Origin: UMGS1696 sp964457685
Lineage (GTDB): Bacteria > Bacillota > Clostridia > Oscillospirales > CAG-272
Assembly (NCBI GenBank): GCA_964457685.1
Contig: CAYWFS010000011.1
Coordinates: 1 to 42,921, forward strand
Reading direction: 5' to 3'
Length of the DNA: 42,921 nt
Translations under genes and position numbers: made by a program
Shown here: one piece after another, positions 25,421 to 34,328 of the stretch
Layout: each line of letters starts with the position of its first letter
Position numbering within the stretch: position 1 is the first letter of the stretch
The notes under the pieces: generated by a model
Databases searched by the model: none
Told to the model about the DNA's origin: nothing
The model's input: the letters and a program-made list of their open reading frames with translations, nothing else

Positions 25421-26548
25421 CTTTGAGACGGGACTTTTGAAGAACTGATAGTAATAGCACGGAATCATGCCGTTATACAGCTTTCTTATCTTGTCCGCAC
25501 GTCTTCCGTAAAGCTTGGGGAACTCCTCCGACTGTGTTATGACGTATATCTGCCATTTATCAAGTCGGGAGAATGCCTGCCCCATTGCTCTGTAAAGGTC
25601 GTTTGCTTCATCGACTGTAAGAAGTCTTTCGCCGTAGGGAGGATTCGTTACAATAGTTCCTCGTCTTCCGAGGGTGTCTATATCAAGTGCGTCCATCATG
25701 AAGTTGTTTATCATATCGTCAACACCTGCACGTTTTGCGGCTGCTGCGGCTATTTCAACGCACTTCGGGTCTATATCCGTTGCGTAGGCTTCAAAATCAC
25801 AGTCAGTCTTTATGGCAGAGCGAGCCTTTTCTCTTGCATCAGTCCATGAGCGTTCGGGGAATACAGGAAACTCCTCTGCGGCAAATGAACGATTAAGTCC
25901 GGGGGCGATATTTTTCATCTGCATTGCCGCTTCTATTGCTATTGTTCCCGAACCGCAGAAAGGGTCCCACAAAAGCACGTTTTCTCTGGGTCTGCTTATT
26001 CTTACCATAGCGGCGGCGAGTGTTTCTCTTATCGGAGCTTCAACTGTTTCGGGACGGTATCCTCTTTTGTGAAGCGGTGTGCCTGAGAGGTCTATCATCA
26101 TGCTGACCTTATCCTTAAACAGGAAGAACTCCACCTTATAGCGTTTTCCCGTCTCGGGAAGTCTGTCGATTCCGTATTTTTCGCCGAGTCTTACGGAAAG
26201 TGCCTTTTTGATTATTCTTTGGCAGTCGGGTACGGAAAAAAGCTTACTTTTAATACTGTGTCCGCTTACGGGGAACTCATCGTCACGTCCGATAAAATCC
26301 TCCCACGGAATAGCCTTTGCACCGTCAAACAGCTCCGTAAAGGTATGAGCCTCAAACGAACCGAGGTTTAAATAAAGTCTTTCCGCATATCTGAGATTTA
26401 TGCTTGCTTCTGCGGCAGTATTTTCGTCTCCCTCAAAGGTGATTCTGCCGTCCATGTTGTCTATCCTTTTATAGCCGAGTGCATCTATCTCTTCTCCGAG
26501 AAAGCCCTCTATACCGAAAAGGCAGGTTGCCGTATAATTCAGCTTCAT
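25418..26548 (-). CDS. THUMP-domain class I SAM-dependent RNA methyltransferase (RlmL/YpsC-like)
   Basis: The product is 376 residues. The N-terminal half has the ferredoxin-like and THUMP region (YTATCLFGIEGFLGEEI, NLRYAERLYLNLGSF). The methyltransferase half has LWDPFCGSGTIAIEAA (SAM motif I) and VTNPPYGERL (motif IV, typical of N2-guanine methylation). By family it methylates guanosine in 23S rRNA or tRNA. HKRGYRPETVEAPIRETLAAA is the usual link between the halves. Its ATG shares one base with the TAA of the histidine kinase gene (TAATG), so translation is coupled. Confidence 0.92.
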   Translation of the reverse strand: MKLNYTATCLFGIEGFLGEEIDALGYKRIDNMDGRITFEGDENTAAEASINLRYAERLYLNLGSFEAHTFTELFDGAKAIPWEDFIGRDDEFPVSGHSIKSKLFSVPDCQRIIKKALSVRLGEKYGIDRLPETGKRYKVEFFLFKDKVSMMIDLSGTPLHKRGYRPETVEAPIRETLAAAMVRISRPRENVLLWDPFCGSGTIAIEAAMQMKNIAPGLNRSFAAEEFPVFPERSWTDAREKARSAIKTDCDFEAYATDIDPKCVEIAAAAAKRAGVDDMINNFMMDALDIDTLGRRGTIVTNPPYGERLLTVDEANDLYRAMGQAFSRLDKWQIYVITQSEEFPKLYGRRADKIRKLYNGMIPCYYYQFFKSPVSK

Positions 26549-28071
26549 TAAATGGTATCTCCGTTTCTGTCAATATTAATCTGCTTTGGTGCTGCCGCTC
26601 TTTGAAGTGTAAATGAGAATCGGCACCATTTACCGTATTCGCTCTCAACGCTTATCTTTTCGTTTTGAGCTTCCATTATTGTTTTTGAAATATAAAGTCC
26701 GAGTCCGGTTCCCGTTTTATCGAGTCCTCTGCTCTTGTCTCCCTTATAGAATCTGTCGAAAACATACGGCAGGTCTTCGGGAGCAATTCCGTCACCCTCA
26801 TTGTAAACAGCCACCGTAACCTTGGAGCCTGTCTCCTTTACGGATACTACATATTTGCCGCACTCATGGGAGAATTTTATAGCGTTGTCGCAAATATTGT
26901 AAAGCACCTGATAAATTGAGTCACGGTCTGCCGAAACGTACATATTGAATTTATCCGTATCGAATTCAACGTCAAGCTTTTTGCTTTCGAGTCGCTGTTC
27001 CGAGGAAATCACTATCTCTCGAGCCATTTCGCATATATCGAACGTGGTTTTATTAAATTTTCTTTCGCCCGCCTGTATTTTTGTAAGGTCGAGCAAGCTT
27101 GAAACCAGTCGTGCAAGTCTCTTTACCTCGGATGCTATTACTTCGAGATAATGCGGTATCTTTTCCTGTGGGATTGCACCGCTTAGTATGCTCTCGATAA
27201 AGCCGGATATTGTCGTCATCGGGGTACGAAGGTCGTGCGATACATTTGCAAGGAAGAGTCGTCTTGTTTCTTCGCTGTGCTGTAAGGAATCCGCCATATT
27301 GTTGAACGCTTCAGCAAGCTCCGCTACTTCATCATCTCCGCTAACTTCAACTCGTGCGTCAAAATGACCCGACGCAAACTCCTTTGAAGCCTTGCTCATG
27401 GCACGAATAGGAGAAACAAGGCGTTCCGTTATGAAATAAACCGCCACAAGTGTAGCAAGCATGAGCCACAATGTAGACATAACGATGGTCTTTATCATAG
27501 CTTCGAGAAGTACGTCCGTTGCTGACGAAAGAGATACGGACATAACAGAACCTACTATTTTTCCGTCCTTTGTGGTTATCGCCTGAATATAGGAACGATA
27601 CTTTTCACTGAAAAATCCGTCAAGGTCACTGTAGTTTGAAACCGCCTTTTTCTCGGAAAGCTGCTCAACGAGAGAGGCAGGATAAACATACGTCATATCC
27701 GTACTTACGATTCCGTCCTCATCGCCGAAGTATTTCTCATTGCTTGTACCTCCGATGAGCTTTACTACACCGTCTCCGTCAGCAACAAAGATTATGATAG
27801 TCTCGCTGTCGTTAGCCATAGCTTTAAGAACCGGCATAATATCGTACACCGAGCTGTTGAGATAGTCGTTAAAGCTTACCTCACCGCTTTTTGTGTAGTC
27901 CTCTATCATATAATCCGTTGCGGCATAGGTTATGTTAGTCAGGGTTCTGGTCTTATCCTGCTCATCGTAAACATTGACAAGTGTAGTGATTATAGAGGTC
28001 GAGAAAAATATACTGATTATATTTATCAGCATGAATGCCGAAATATATTTGACAAAGACACTTTTAAACAT
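26548..28071 (-). CDS. Membrane sensor histidine kinase
   Basis: The product has 507 residues. TM1 is about residues 9-33, an extracellular sensing region runs to about 190, TM2 is near 190-213, and the HAMP domain follows (ERLVSPIRAMSKAS). HisKA is NVSHDLRTPMTTISGF with the phosphorylated His. The ATPase domain shows NICDNAIKFS, DRFYKGDKSR and GTGLGLYIS. It phosphorylates the response regulator encoded just upstream. The longer frame starts at 28083, but GGGGG at 28077-28081 lies five bases before the ATG at 28071, which is the better start. A hairpin lies between it and the response regulator gene and may lower its expression. Confidence 0.92.
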   Translation of the reverse strand: MFKSVFVKYISAFMLINIISIFFSTSIITTLVNVYDEQDKTRTLTNITYAATDYMIEDYTKSGEVSFNDYLNSSVYDIMPVLKAMANDSETIIIFVADGDGVVKLIGGTSNEKYFGDEDGIVSTDMTYVYPASLVEQLSEKKAVSNYSDLDGFFSEKYRSYIQAITTKDGKIVGSVMSVSLSSATDVLLEAMIKTIVMSTLWLMLATLVAVYFITERLVSPIRAMSKASKEFASGHFDARVEVSGDDEVAELAEAFNNMADSLQHSEETRRLFLANVSHDLRTPMTTISGFIESILSGAIPQEKIPHYLEVIASEVKRLARLVSSLLDLTKIQAGERKFNKTTFDICEMAREIVISSEQRLESKKLDVEFDTDKFNMYVSADRDSIYQVLYNICDNAIKFSHECGKYVVSVKETGSKVTVAVYNEGDGIAPEDLPYVFDRFYKGDKSRGLDKTGTGLGLYISKTIMEAQNEKISVESEYGKWCRFSFTLQRAAAPKQINIDRNGDTI

Positions 28072-28098
28072 TATATCCCCCAAAATTCAGGCAAAATC

Positions 28099-28126
28099 AA
28101 AGGGTTGACGAAAAGCTCATCAACCC
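28099..28126 (-). terminator. Hairpin between response regulator and histidine kinase genes (weak terminator or attenuator)
   Basis: GGGTTGA (28102-28108) pairs with TCAACCC (28120-28126). On the minus strand a T-rich but broken run (TTTGATTTT) follows. It is likely a partial terminator or a processing site. Confidence 0.5.
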
Positions 28127-28169
28127 CGATTATGTCGTTTTACATGAAATTATTAAGGCAACCTCAAGG

Positions 28170-28862
28170 TCACTGTATCACTTCAAACTTGTAGCCAACG
28201 CCCCATACTGTTTTGAGGCTCCATTTATCGGACACGCCCTCGAGCTTTTCTCTGAGACGCTTTACATGAACGTCAACTGTTCTGGAGTCTCCGAGGTAGT
28301 CGAAGCCCCAAACCTTGTCGAGAAGTGCATCTCTTGTAAATACACGGTTAAAGTTGAGTGCGAGGAAGTAGAGAAGCTCAAGTTCCTTCGGCGGAATATC
28401 TACAGCCTTTCCGTTAAGCTTCAGCTCATACTTTTCACGGCTGATTTCGATATTTTCAAACTTTATTGTCTCATCGTCATTCTGGTTGTCGTGTGCGGAA
28501 TAACGTCTGAGTACCGCTTTGATTCTTGCGGAAAGCTCCTTCATTTCAAACGGTTTTACAACAAAGTCATCTGCTCCGAGTTCAAGTCCTACGACCTTAT
28601 CGAGAACCTCATCCTTTGCTGTTATCATGATTATAGGCTTAGAGGAAATCGCTCTTATCTCTCTGCAAACCTGATTGCCGTCCTTATTTTTGGGAAGCAT
28701 AAGGTCGAGCAGTACAAGATCGGGTTCGTACATCTTAAAAAAGCTGATACCCTCTATACCGTCATTTGCCGTTTTTACTTCATAGCCTTCATTTTCAAAA
28801 TAAAACTTTAACAGATCGCAGATATTGGGATCATCGTCGATAACCAGTAATTTTGTTCCCAT
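28170..28862 (-). CDS. OmpR/PhoB-family response regulator
   Basis: The product is 230 residues. Receiver domain with acidic pair D9/D10, phospho-acceptor D53 (VLLDLMLP), the Thr in MITAKDE and Lys in VVKPFEM. C-terminal winged helix of the OmpR type: PPKELELLYFLALNFNRVFTRDALLDKVWG and RTVDVHVKRLREKLE, ending WGVGYKFE. The longer frame uses TTG 28865; ATG 28862 is seven bases after AGGGG and preferred. It acts with the histidine kinase downstream. Regulon unknown; the VTC/DUF4956 genes upstream are candidates. Confidence 0.94.
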   Translation of the reverse strand: MGTKLLVIDDDPNICDLLKFYFENEGYEVKTANDGIEGISFFKMYEPDLVLLDLMLPKNKDGNQVCREIRAISSKPIIMITAKDEVLDKVVGLELGADDFVVKPFEMKELSARIKAVLRRYSAHDNQNDDETIKFENIEISREKYELKLNGKAVDIPPKELELLYFLALNFNRVFTRDALLDKVWGFDYLGDSRTVDVHVKRLREKLEGVSDKWSLKTVWGVGYKFEVIQ

Positions 28863-28970
28863 CAATATTCCCCTCTTTCATGATTGATCCTAAAATAATA
28901 TATGGGTAATTATCTCATATTCGTTTGTTAGACGAAGCAATGGTACAAATTGTTCCCGAAGAAACAAATT

Positions 28971-29642
28971 TTATGCCATATAATCTCCGTTATAGCTTAC
29001 GAGAACAGCCTTATCTATGCCGTCTGTAGCGGAAAGCTTGTTAACAAATTCGCTTGAATCGGAATCAAGGCAAATTTCATATGTAATTTCGATGTAGCCT
29101 CTTGCAACTGTCTTTGACTTGAGACCGCACTTCTTTGTACCGCCGTTTATAATTTCAACAGCCTTCTTTTCGGCAGCATCGTCCTTACACTCAACAACTA
29201 CGATATAGTCGCAGGTGGAAGTCTTTGCGTTTACGAAAACGAGGAGGATAGCACCGATAATGAGAGAACCGATAACTGCGAGAATCCACATACCTGCACC
29301 GAGAACGATACCGTCTGCGATAGCCCAGAAGAGATATACGATGTCAAGAGGGTCTTTTATAGCTGTACGGAATCTTACTATCGAGAGGGCACCGACCATA
29401 CCGAGCGAGAGAACTACGTTTGAAGTTACCGCAAGGATAATGAATGTGCCGATCATTGTAAGTGCAACGAGGGAAACGCCGAACGAACGGGAGAATACAA
29501 CGCCCTGATATGTCTTCTTGTAGATGAAGTAAATAAACATACCGATGGCAAATGCGAGTGCAAGGGAAACAAGGGTGTCCGGAACGGAGAACGAAGCAGT
29601 CTTTTCGAGGAAGCTGCTCTTGAAGATATCATTAAATGACAT
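28971..29642 (-). CDS. DUF4956 membrane protein
   Basis: The product is 223 residues. About four or five membrane helices (about 24-42, 52-100, 103-140) are followed by a soluble ferredoxin-like tail (CDYIVVVECKDDAAEKKAVEII). The segment MVGALSIVRFRTAIKDPLDIVYLFWAI is the diagnostic core of DUF4956. Function is unknown to me, but the family is repeatedly found next to VTC-domain polyphosphate-polymerase-like proteins and CotH kinases; here the VTC gene precedes it by 53 bases. An imperfect UUCG hairpin at the stop codon might be a weak terminator. The ATG has AAAGGA ten bases upstream. Confidence 0.88.
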   Translation of the reverse strand: MSFNDIFKSSFLEKTASFSVPDTLVSLALAFAIGMFIYFIYKKTYQGVVFSRSFGVSLVALTMIGTFIILAVTSNVVLSLGMVGALSIVRFRTAIKDPLDIVYLFWAIADGIVLGAGMWILAVIGSLIIGAILLVFVNAKTSTCDYIVVVECKDDAAEKKAVEIINGGTKKCGLKSKTVARGYIEITYEICLDSDSSEFVNKLSATDGIDKAVLVSYNGDYMA

Positions 29643-29695
29643 TGTGGATATTTCCTTTCAAAATTGAGTTCTGTACTGAAAAATTTGCCGATATA

Positions 29696-30376
29696 TCAGC
29701 CGTACATACGACAGCGTTCGTATTTCGACATGGACTGACGGTCACGACAGATGGGATTTACGACATATTTTATTATATCCGGCAGGAATCTGTCGTATTT
29801 CACCTCGAGGACATCCGGTCCTTCCGTGGGTGTAAGAGGAGTGGGGTCAAAGAGATCTATCGAATTAATACCGGTTCTTATATCGGTGTCGAGAGTTACT
29901 CTGACATTTCCCGCATCGTAAATGAACGGGTATCTTGTATACTCCACAAGGGTCTTGGGTCTGAGCGTATATCCTTTCATCTGTGCATAAAGCTCCGCAA
30001 CGACACCTCGTCCGTCGTCAAGCATCCAGTCCACATTTCCCGAAACGATTTTTTCATACTCGTCTCTGGTAATGCGTGCGGAAAGCTTCTGAGTGAGGTC
30101 GTCTCGCTTTACCTTTTTTTCAAGGCAGATGAAGCTGTCGTCTCCGTTATATATACGGATACGGAATTTTGCTCTGGGATTGTCACCGTTTATCTTTTCC
30201 GACAACGCTCTGTCGTTATAGTTGTCGAAATAGAGACTTCGGATAACATAGGTTCCGTTGCTTTGTGTGTGCGGGTCTCTTTTCATAACTACACCGAGGC
30301 GTCTTGAAAGAATCTCGCAATCACAGGCATTGAGATAATATTTGAATTCATGCCTGTATACAGCTTCTGAAATCAT
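29696..30376 (-). CDS. VTC-domain (polyphosphate polymerase-like) protein
   Basis: The product has 226 residues. It is a tunnel-fold protein of the VTC/CYTH type: RHEFKYYL, VIRSLYFDN, KFRIRIYN, CLEKKVKRDDLTQK, VEYTRYPF and LEVKYDRFLP carry the basic and acidic residues that line the phosphate tunnel of yeast Vtc4. It may make or bind polyphosphate; activity is not certain in bacterial homologues. The longer frame begins with GTG 30382 inside the SD; ATG 30376, five bases after GGAGG, is chosen. Likely first gene of a transcript with DUF4956 and possibly the two-component system. Confidence 0.9.
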   Translation of the reverse strand: MISEAVYRHEFKYYLNACDCEILSRRLGVVMKRDPHTQSNGTYVIRSLYFDNYNDRALSEKINGDNPRAKFRIRIYNGDDSFICLEKKVKRDDLTQKLSARITRDEYEKIVSGNVDWMLDDGRGVVAELYAQMKGYTLRPKTLVEYTRYPFIYDAGNVRVTLDTDIRTGINSIDLFDPTPLTPTEGPDVLEVKYDRFLPDIIKYVVNPICRDRQSMSKYERCRMYG

Positions 30377-30527
30377 ATTCACCTCCGATGTGCTGAAGAT
30401 TTTTTAAGTATATGCTATTTTAAACTAATTATATGAAAATATTGTGAACGCGAGGTGATGTGAATATTAATTTCACCTAAATTTTACGGGAATTTTATAT
30501 TTTTGAAAAAAACACCTCCCTGCACTC

Positions 30528-30556
30528 TTGAATATCGAGACAAAAAAGTGTATAAT
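30528..30556 (+). promoter_or_regulatory. Promoter of ychF
   Basis: TTGAAT (30528-30533), 17-base spacer, TATAAT (30551-30556). About 90 bases of leader follow before the start codon. Confidence 0.8.
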
Positions 30557-30648
30557 TAAATGTGCGTATATTTGTTTTAACTACATAATTAACGAAAGGA
30601 ATACCGTCGTGCGGTGATTTTTCCATGTATCGGCGGAATGTTTAAATA

Positions 30649-31743
30649 ATGAAACTTGGTATAATCGGTCTTCCCAATGTAGGTAAGAGTACTCTTTTCA
30701 ACGCACTGACAGGAGCCGGTGCTCCCAGTGCCAACTACCCTTTCTGTACAATCGACCCTAACGTAGGTATCGTTCAGGTTCCCGACAGCCGTCTTGACAA
30801 GCTTGCGGAAATGTATTCTCCCGAGCTTTATACTCCGGCTACAGTTGAATTTGTTGACATTGCGGGACTTGTACGCGGTGCATCAAAGGGCGAGGGGCTC
30901 GGAAATAAGTTCCTCTCTCACATCAGAGACGTTGACGCTGTTGTTCACGTTCTTCGTTGCTTTGAAAACGGAGATATTGTTCACGTTGACGGAAGCGTTG
31001 ATCCCCTTCGCGACCTTGAAACAATCAACATGGAGCTTATCTACTCCGACATCGAACAGGTAGAAAAGAGAATCGACAAAACAGCAAAGCTTCTCAAGGG
31101 TGACAAAACACTCCAGCCTCAGCTTGATCTTCTGAATCGCATTCTCGAAGCTCTCAACGAGGGTAAAACCGCACGTCAGGTAGAAATGAGTGAGGATGAA
31201 GTTGAGCTTCTCGGAGACATCAATCTTCTCACACTCAAGCCCATCATCTACGTTGCAAACGTAAGCGAGGATGAAGCGGCAGAGGTATCCCCCGACAACG
31301 AGCTTTTCAACAGACTCAAAAAGGAAGCGGATGCAGAGGGAGCTGAAGTTATTCCCGTTTGTGCCGGAATCGAAGCTGAAATCTCCGAGCTTGAACCCGA
31401 TGAAAAGGCGGCATTCCTCGAAGAAATGGGAATTACCGAAAGCGGTCTCGACAAGCTCATTAAAGCAAGCTATTCCCTCCTCGGCTACATCAGCTACCTC
31501 ACAGCAGGTCCCAAGGAAGTAAGAGCATGGACTATCGTAAAGGGTACAAAGGCTCCTCAGGCTGCCGGAAAAATTCACTCCGACTTTGAAAGAGGCTTCA
31601 TTCGTGCCGAGGTAGTTTCGTTCGACGACCTTATGGAATGCGGTTCTATGAATGCGGCAAAGGAAAAAGGTCTTGTACGAAGCGAAGGCAAGGAATACGT
31701 TATGCGTGACGGCGACATCGTTCTCTTCAGATTCAACGTATAA
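30649..31743 (+). CDS. ychF: Redox-regulated/ribosome-associated ATPase YchF (OLA1 family)
   Basis: The product is 364 residues, normal for the family. P-loop GLPNVGKSTLFN at 7-18, DIAGLVRGASKGEGLGNKFLSHIRDVDA (G3 region with the diagnostic YchF sequence), NVSEDE in place of NKxD (so ATP rather than GTP is preferred), a coiled-coil domain near 125-190, and the C-terminal TGS domain (WTIVKGTKAPQAAGKIHSDFERGFIRAEVV). It binds ribosomes and ATP and is universally conserved. Monocistronic with its own promoter and terminator. The SD is weak. Confidence 0.97.
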   Translation: MKLGIIGLPNVGKSTLFNALTGAGAPSANYPFCTIDPNVGIVQVPDSRLDKLAEMYSPELYTPATVEFVDIAGLVRGASKGEGLGNKFLSHIRDVDAVVHVLRCFENGDIVHVDGSVDPLRDLETINMELIYSDIEQVEKRIDKTAKLLKGDKTLQPQLDLLNRILEALNEGKTARQVEMSEDEVELLGDINLLTLKPIIYVANVSEDEAAEVSPDNELFNRLKKEADAEGAEVIPVCAGIEAEISELEPDEKAAFLEEMGITESGLDKLIKASYSLLGYISYLTAGPKEVRAWTIVKGTKAPQAAGKIHSDFERGFIRAEVVSFDDLMECGSMNAAKEKGLVRSEGKEYVMRDGDIVLFRFNV

Positions 31744-31759
31744 TTGCAGATAAAAACAA

Positions 31760-31815
31760 AAGGTGCTTCCTTAAAATGAGAAAAGCTCTCATAAAAAGGC
31801 AGCACCTTATTTTTA
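31760..31815. terminator. Bidirectional terminator between ychF and GNAT genes
   Basis: AAGGTGC (31760-31766) pairs with GCACCTT (31802-31808), enclosing a second TGAGA/TCTCA stem; T-runs on both strands. It overlaps the stop codon of the minus-strand GNAT gene. Confidence 0.8.
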
Positions 31816-32433
31816 TATTCCGTGCTTTGCGATAAACTCGTTTCTGAGTATGGCACAGGTTCCGATTGAAACATATTTCCCTTTTACGTGCATGGAATCA
31901 CGGCTTACTCCCTCGAATTGCATTCCAAGCTTCTCCATTACACGGCGACTTCTTTCGTTTCCGACCATGTAGCGTGCTTCTATGCGGTGCAATCTAAGCT
32001 CGGAAAAGCCGTATCTCATGACCGCAGTTACAGCCTCGGGTGCAATTCCGTATCCCCAGAATGCCGGATTCAGCACATATCCTATTTCGCCGGAATTCGA
32101 TTCCACTACAAGACGTGTAAATCCGCAGGTTCCTATCATTTTCCCCGAATCCCTAAGTGTTATCGCCCAGTCGAAAAAATCTCCGGAACGGTATCTCGAC
32201 TGAATATACGAAAGGTACCTCTGTGTGTAGCTCTCGCTTTCATGCGGATCCCACAGAAGATACTGCGTAACGATTTTTTGACTTGCATATTCATACATAT
32301 CCGCCGCATCTTTTTTCTGCATCTTCCTGAGTACAAGTCGGTTTGTATCAAGGTACGGTGGATCTCGGAATATTCTTGTTATCTCATCACGGTTCATTTT
32401 TTCGCTCGTCTTCCATGAATTGTATTTGCCCAT
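31813..32433 (-). CDS. RimJ/RimL-type GNAT acetyltransferase
   Basis: The product is up to 206 residues. It shows LDTNRLVLRKMQKKDAADMYEYA, the typical RimJ/L start, GEIGYVLNPAFWGYGIAPEAVTAVM with the acetyl-CoA loop, and HRIEARYMVGNERSRRVMEKLGMQFEG. It acetylates the N-terminus of a protein or a small molecule; the substrate is unknown. The start is uncertain: ATG 32433 has only CGGGAT very near, and ATG 32397 would remove 12 residues with no better SD. Confidence 0.88.
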   Translation of the reverse strand: MGKYNSWKTSEKMNRDEITRIFRDPPYLDTNRLVLRKMQKKDAADMYEYASQKIVTQYLLWDPHESESYTQRYLSYIQSRYRSGDFFDWAITLRDSGKMIGTCGFTRLVVESNSGEIGYVLNPAFWGYGIAPEAVTAVMRYGFSELRLHRIEARYMVGNERSRRVMEKLGMQFEGVSRDSMHVKGKYVSIGTCAILRNEFIAKHGI

Positions 32434-32634
32434 ATCCCGGCATTATGTAATATTATATACTCATTTGCTCCGCTTTGCAATGATTTTTTGTATTTTTGTA
32501 TACGATTCTCTTTTTTCAGAGTTAATTTACATTTTCTTTATTGTATTAAGCGGTCGTGTGTGTTAAACTGTCATGTGATATCCTCTCTGTTGTGTGCATA
32601 TACTCGTTTGACAATGACTATCGGGGAGGAAAAA

Positions 32635-33207
32635 ATGTACGAAACCGAAATTTACCTTGACGGACTGCGAAAAAAGCTTTATCCGACACTGTATACGGTT
32701 TTCTTTCTGTGTCTCGTGATATTTTCGCTATCGTGTGGCGGCGGATATTTCATCATGTCAAGGCTTTCTTGCGGTGCGGTGTTTTCCATATCCGCAAACG
32801 ATATATCGCTCTCGTCACTGATTTTGCACCGTACTCCAACCTTTTTGATTATCGCATTTCTCACCGTTTCCGCTTTTACACATTTCACCAAGGGTGCGGT
32901 GATAGCTTCGGCATTCTTCAAAGGACTGACCGGCGGTGTGTTCATTTATGCGATGGCAAGCGGCTCCGTGATTGACGCAGGTGTGTATTCGGGCGGCGGA
33001 TATGTTTTCATGCTTCTCGAATGCTCGATTATATTCGTTTTCTCTGCGTTCTGCATTATCTATTCGGAAGCGGAATGCGTACTCAGAGCCTCGGGAGAAA
33101 GGGCTTATGTCTCGGCAATATCAAATGAGTTGCTATTCTGTGCCTCGGTACTTGGCGGTGCTTCCCTCCTCGCTTCTGCGGCAAGTGAAATTATTATGAT
33201 TATCTGA
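32635..33207 (+). CDS. Integral membrane protein of unknown family, SpoIIM-like topology
   Basis: The product has 190 residues and about five hydrophobic segments: TVFFLCLVIFSLSC, TFLIIAFLTVSAF, a Gly-rich loop FFKGLTGGVFIYAM, GGYVFMLLECSIIFVFSAFC and LLFCASVLGGASLLASAAS. The frame extends upstream to 32488, but a strong SD (GGGGAGG, five bases before ATG 32635) sets the start. The segment order, and the phrase KGLTGG-FIYAM, vaguely recall sporulation protein SpoIIM, but I cannot assign it. It is followed 23 bases later by a YesL-like membrane protein and ends before sigG. Confidence 0.75.
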   Translation: MYETEIYLDGLRKKLYPTLYTVFFLCLVIFSLSCGGGYFIMSRLSCGAVFSISANDISLSSLILHRTPTFLIIAFLTVSAFTHFTKGAVIASAFFKGLTGGVFIYAMASGSVIDAGVYSGGGYVFMLLECSIIFVFSAFCIIYSEAECVLRASGERAYVSAISNELLFCASVLGGASLLASAASEIIMII

Positions 33208-33230
33208 CTACAATAACAAAGGAAATAAAA

Positions 33231-34265
33231 ATGGCTGATTTCAACAGAAACAACAATGAAAATCTCTCGCTCGACGAAATAGAAGAGCTTGAGCAAAAGG
33301 AGCTTGAAAGGGAGCGAAAGGAAAAATACAACATCTTCTCTCGCTTCGCCAAGGACGGAAAGGGTGTAGAAAAGGACGAAACTCCCATATGCGATGAGCC
33401 TACGCTGAAAAACTTTTTCGTTTTCCTCGGAAGAAAGCTCAACCAGCTTCTCAGCGTTAACATTATGATGATAATCGGAAACTTCCCGATATTCTTCCTG
33501 TTACTCGCAATGAGCGGCTATCTTTCGATACATCTCACTTCCCCCAGCTTTGTTGCGTTTGCACCTCTTTACGGAGTGACGTTCTTTGACAAAAGTCCAG
33601 CAACGGCAGCTCTTTGGACTGTTTTCTCACGTCAGTCTAACGTAACGGTTCTGAGTGGTGCCGACAAGGTTCTGCTTTGCATCGGTGCCCTCGTTATACT
33701 TACGTTCGGTCTTGTGCGTATCGGAGTTACTTATATAATCCGCAATATGTTCAGAGGTGAGCCGGTATTCCTCATGCACGATTTCTTCTATGCTATCCGC
33801 AGAAACCTGAAGCAGGGTCTTATTTACGGCATTCTCGATGTTGTTATATGCGGTCTCCTCGTTTACGATATTGTATTCTTCAACCTCAATTACAACATAA
33901 GCACAGTTACGAATGTAATGTTCTATATGAGCTTGTGTCTTGCAATGCTTTACTTCTTCATGAGACATTACATCTACATAATGATAATAACCTTTGATCT
34001 CCCGCTTCTCAAGATGTTCAAGAACGCACTTCTCTTTACGATTCTCGGAATCAAGAGAAATATCATGGTGTTCCTCGGAACGGTTGCAGTCGCTCTTATC
34101 GAGGTATTCCTCCTCAATTTGTACTTCCCTCTCGCAATGATATTCCCGTTCGTCATAGTTCCCGCACTTCTCGTGACCATCGGAACCTACGGTGTATATC
34201 CCAAGATAAAGGAAATAATGATAGACCCCTACTACGAAAAGGTCAACGCAAACGACGAAGAATAA
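33231..34265 (+). CDS. DUF624/YesL-like membrane protein with charged N-terminal coil
   Basis: The product is 344 residues. Residues 1-60 are charged with a coiled-coil-like stretch (LDEIEELEQKELERERKEKY). The rest has about six membrane helices, with FFVFLGRKLNQLLSVNIMMIIGNFPIFF at the front and FFYAIRRNLKQGLIYGILDVV in the middle, the pattern of YesL/DUF624 proteins. These are thought to accompany sugar-utilisation genes or membrane stress functions; the role is uncertain. Probably co-transcribed with the membrane protein upstream. Confidence 0.82.
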   Translation: MADFNRNNNENLSLDEIEELEQKELERERKEKYNIFSRFAKDGKGVEKDETPICDEPTLKNFFVFLGRKLNQLLSVNIMMIIGNFPIFFLLLAMSGYLSIHLTSPSFVAFAPLYGVTFFDKSPATAALWTVFSRQSNVTVLSGADKVLLCIGALVILTFGLVRIGVTYIIRNMFRGEPVFLMHDFFYAIRRNLKQGLIYGILDVVICGLLVYDIVFFNLNYNISTVTNVMFYMSLCLAMLYFFMRHYIYIMIITFDLPLLKMFKNALLFTILGIKRNIMVFLGTVAVALIEVFLLNLYFPLAMIFPFVIVPALLVTIGTYGVYPKIKEIMIDPYYEKVNANDEE

Positions 34266-34270
34266 GCAAA

Positions 34271-34316
34271 AAAATCGACGATATACGGTTTTCAACGACC
34301 ATGTATCGTCTTTTTT
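34271..34316. terminator. Bidirectional terminator between YesL-like gene and sigG
   Basis: GACGATA (34277-34283) pairs with TATCGTC (34304-34310), extended by CGG/CC inside, with A-run and T-run on the two sides. It ends two convergent transcripts. Confidence 0.85.
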
Positions 34317-34328
34317 GGGCGAAAAGAA

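Noticed and set aside
28944..28975. UUCG hairpin at the end of the DUF4956 gene, considered as a terminator
   Set aside because: The stem is short and no T-run follows, so I only mention it as a possible weak pause.
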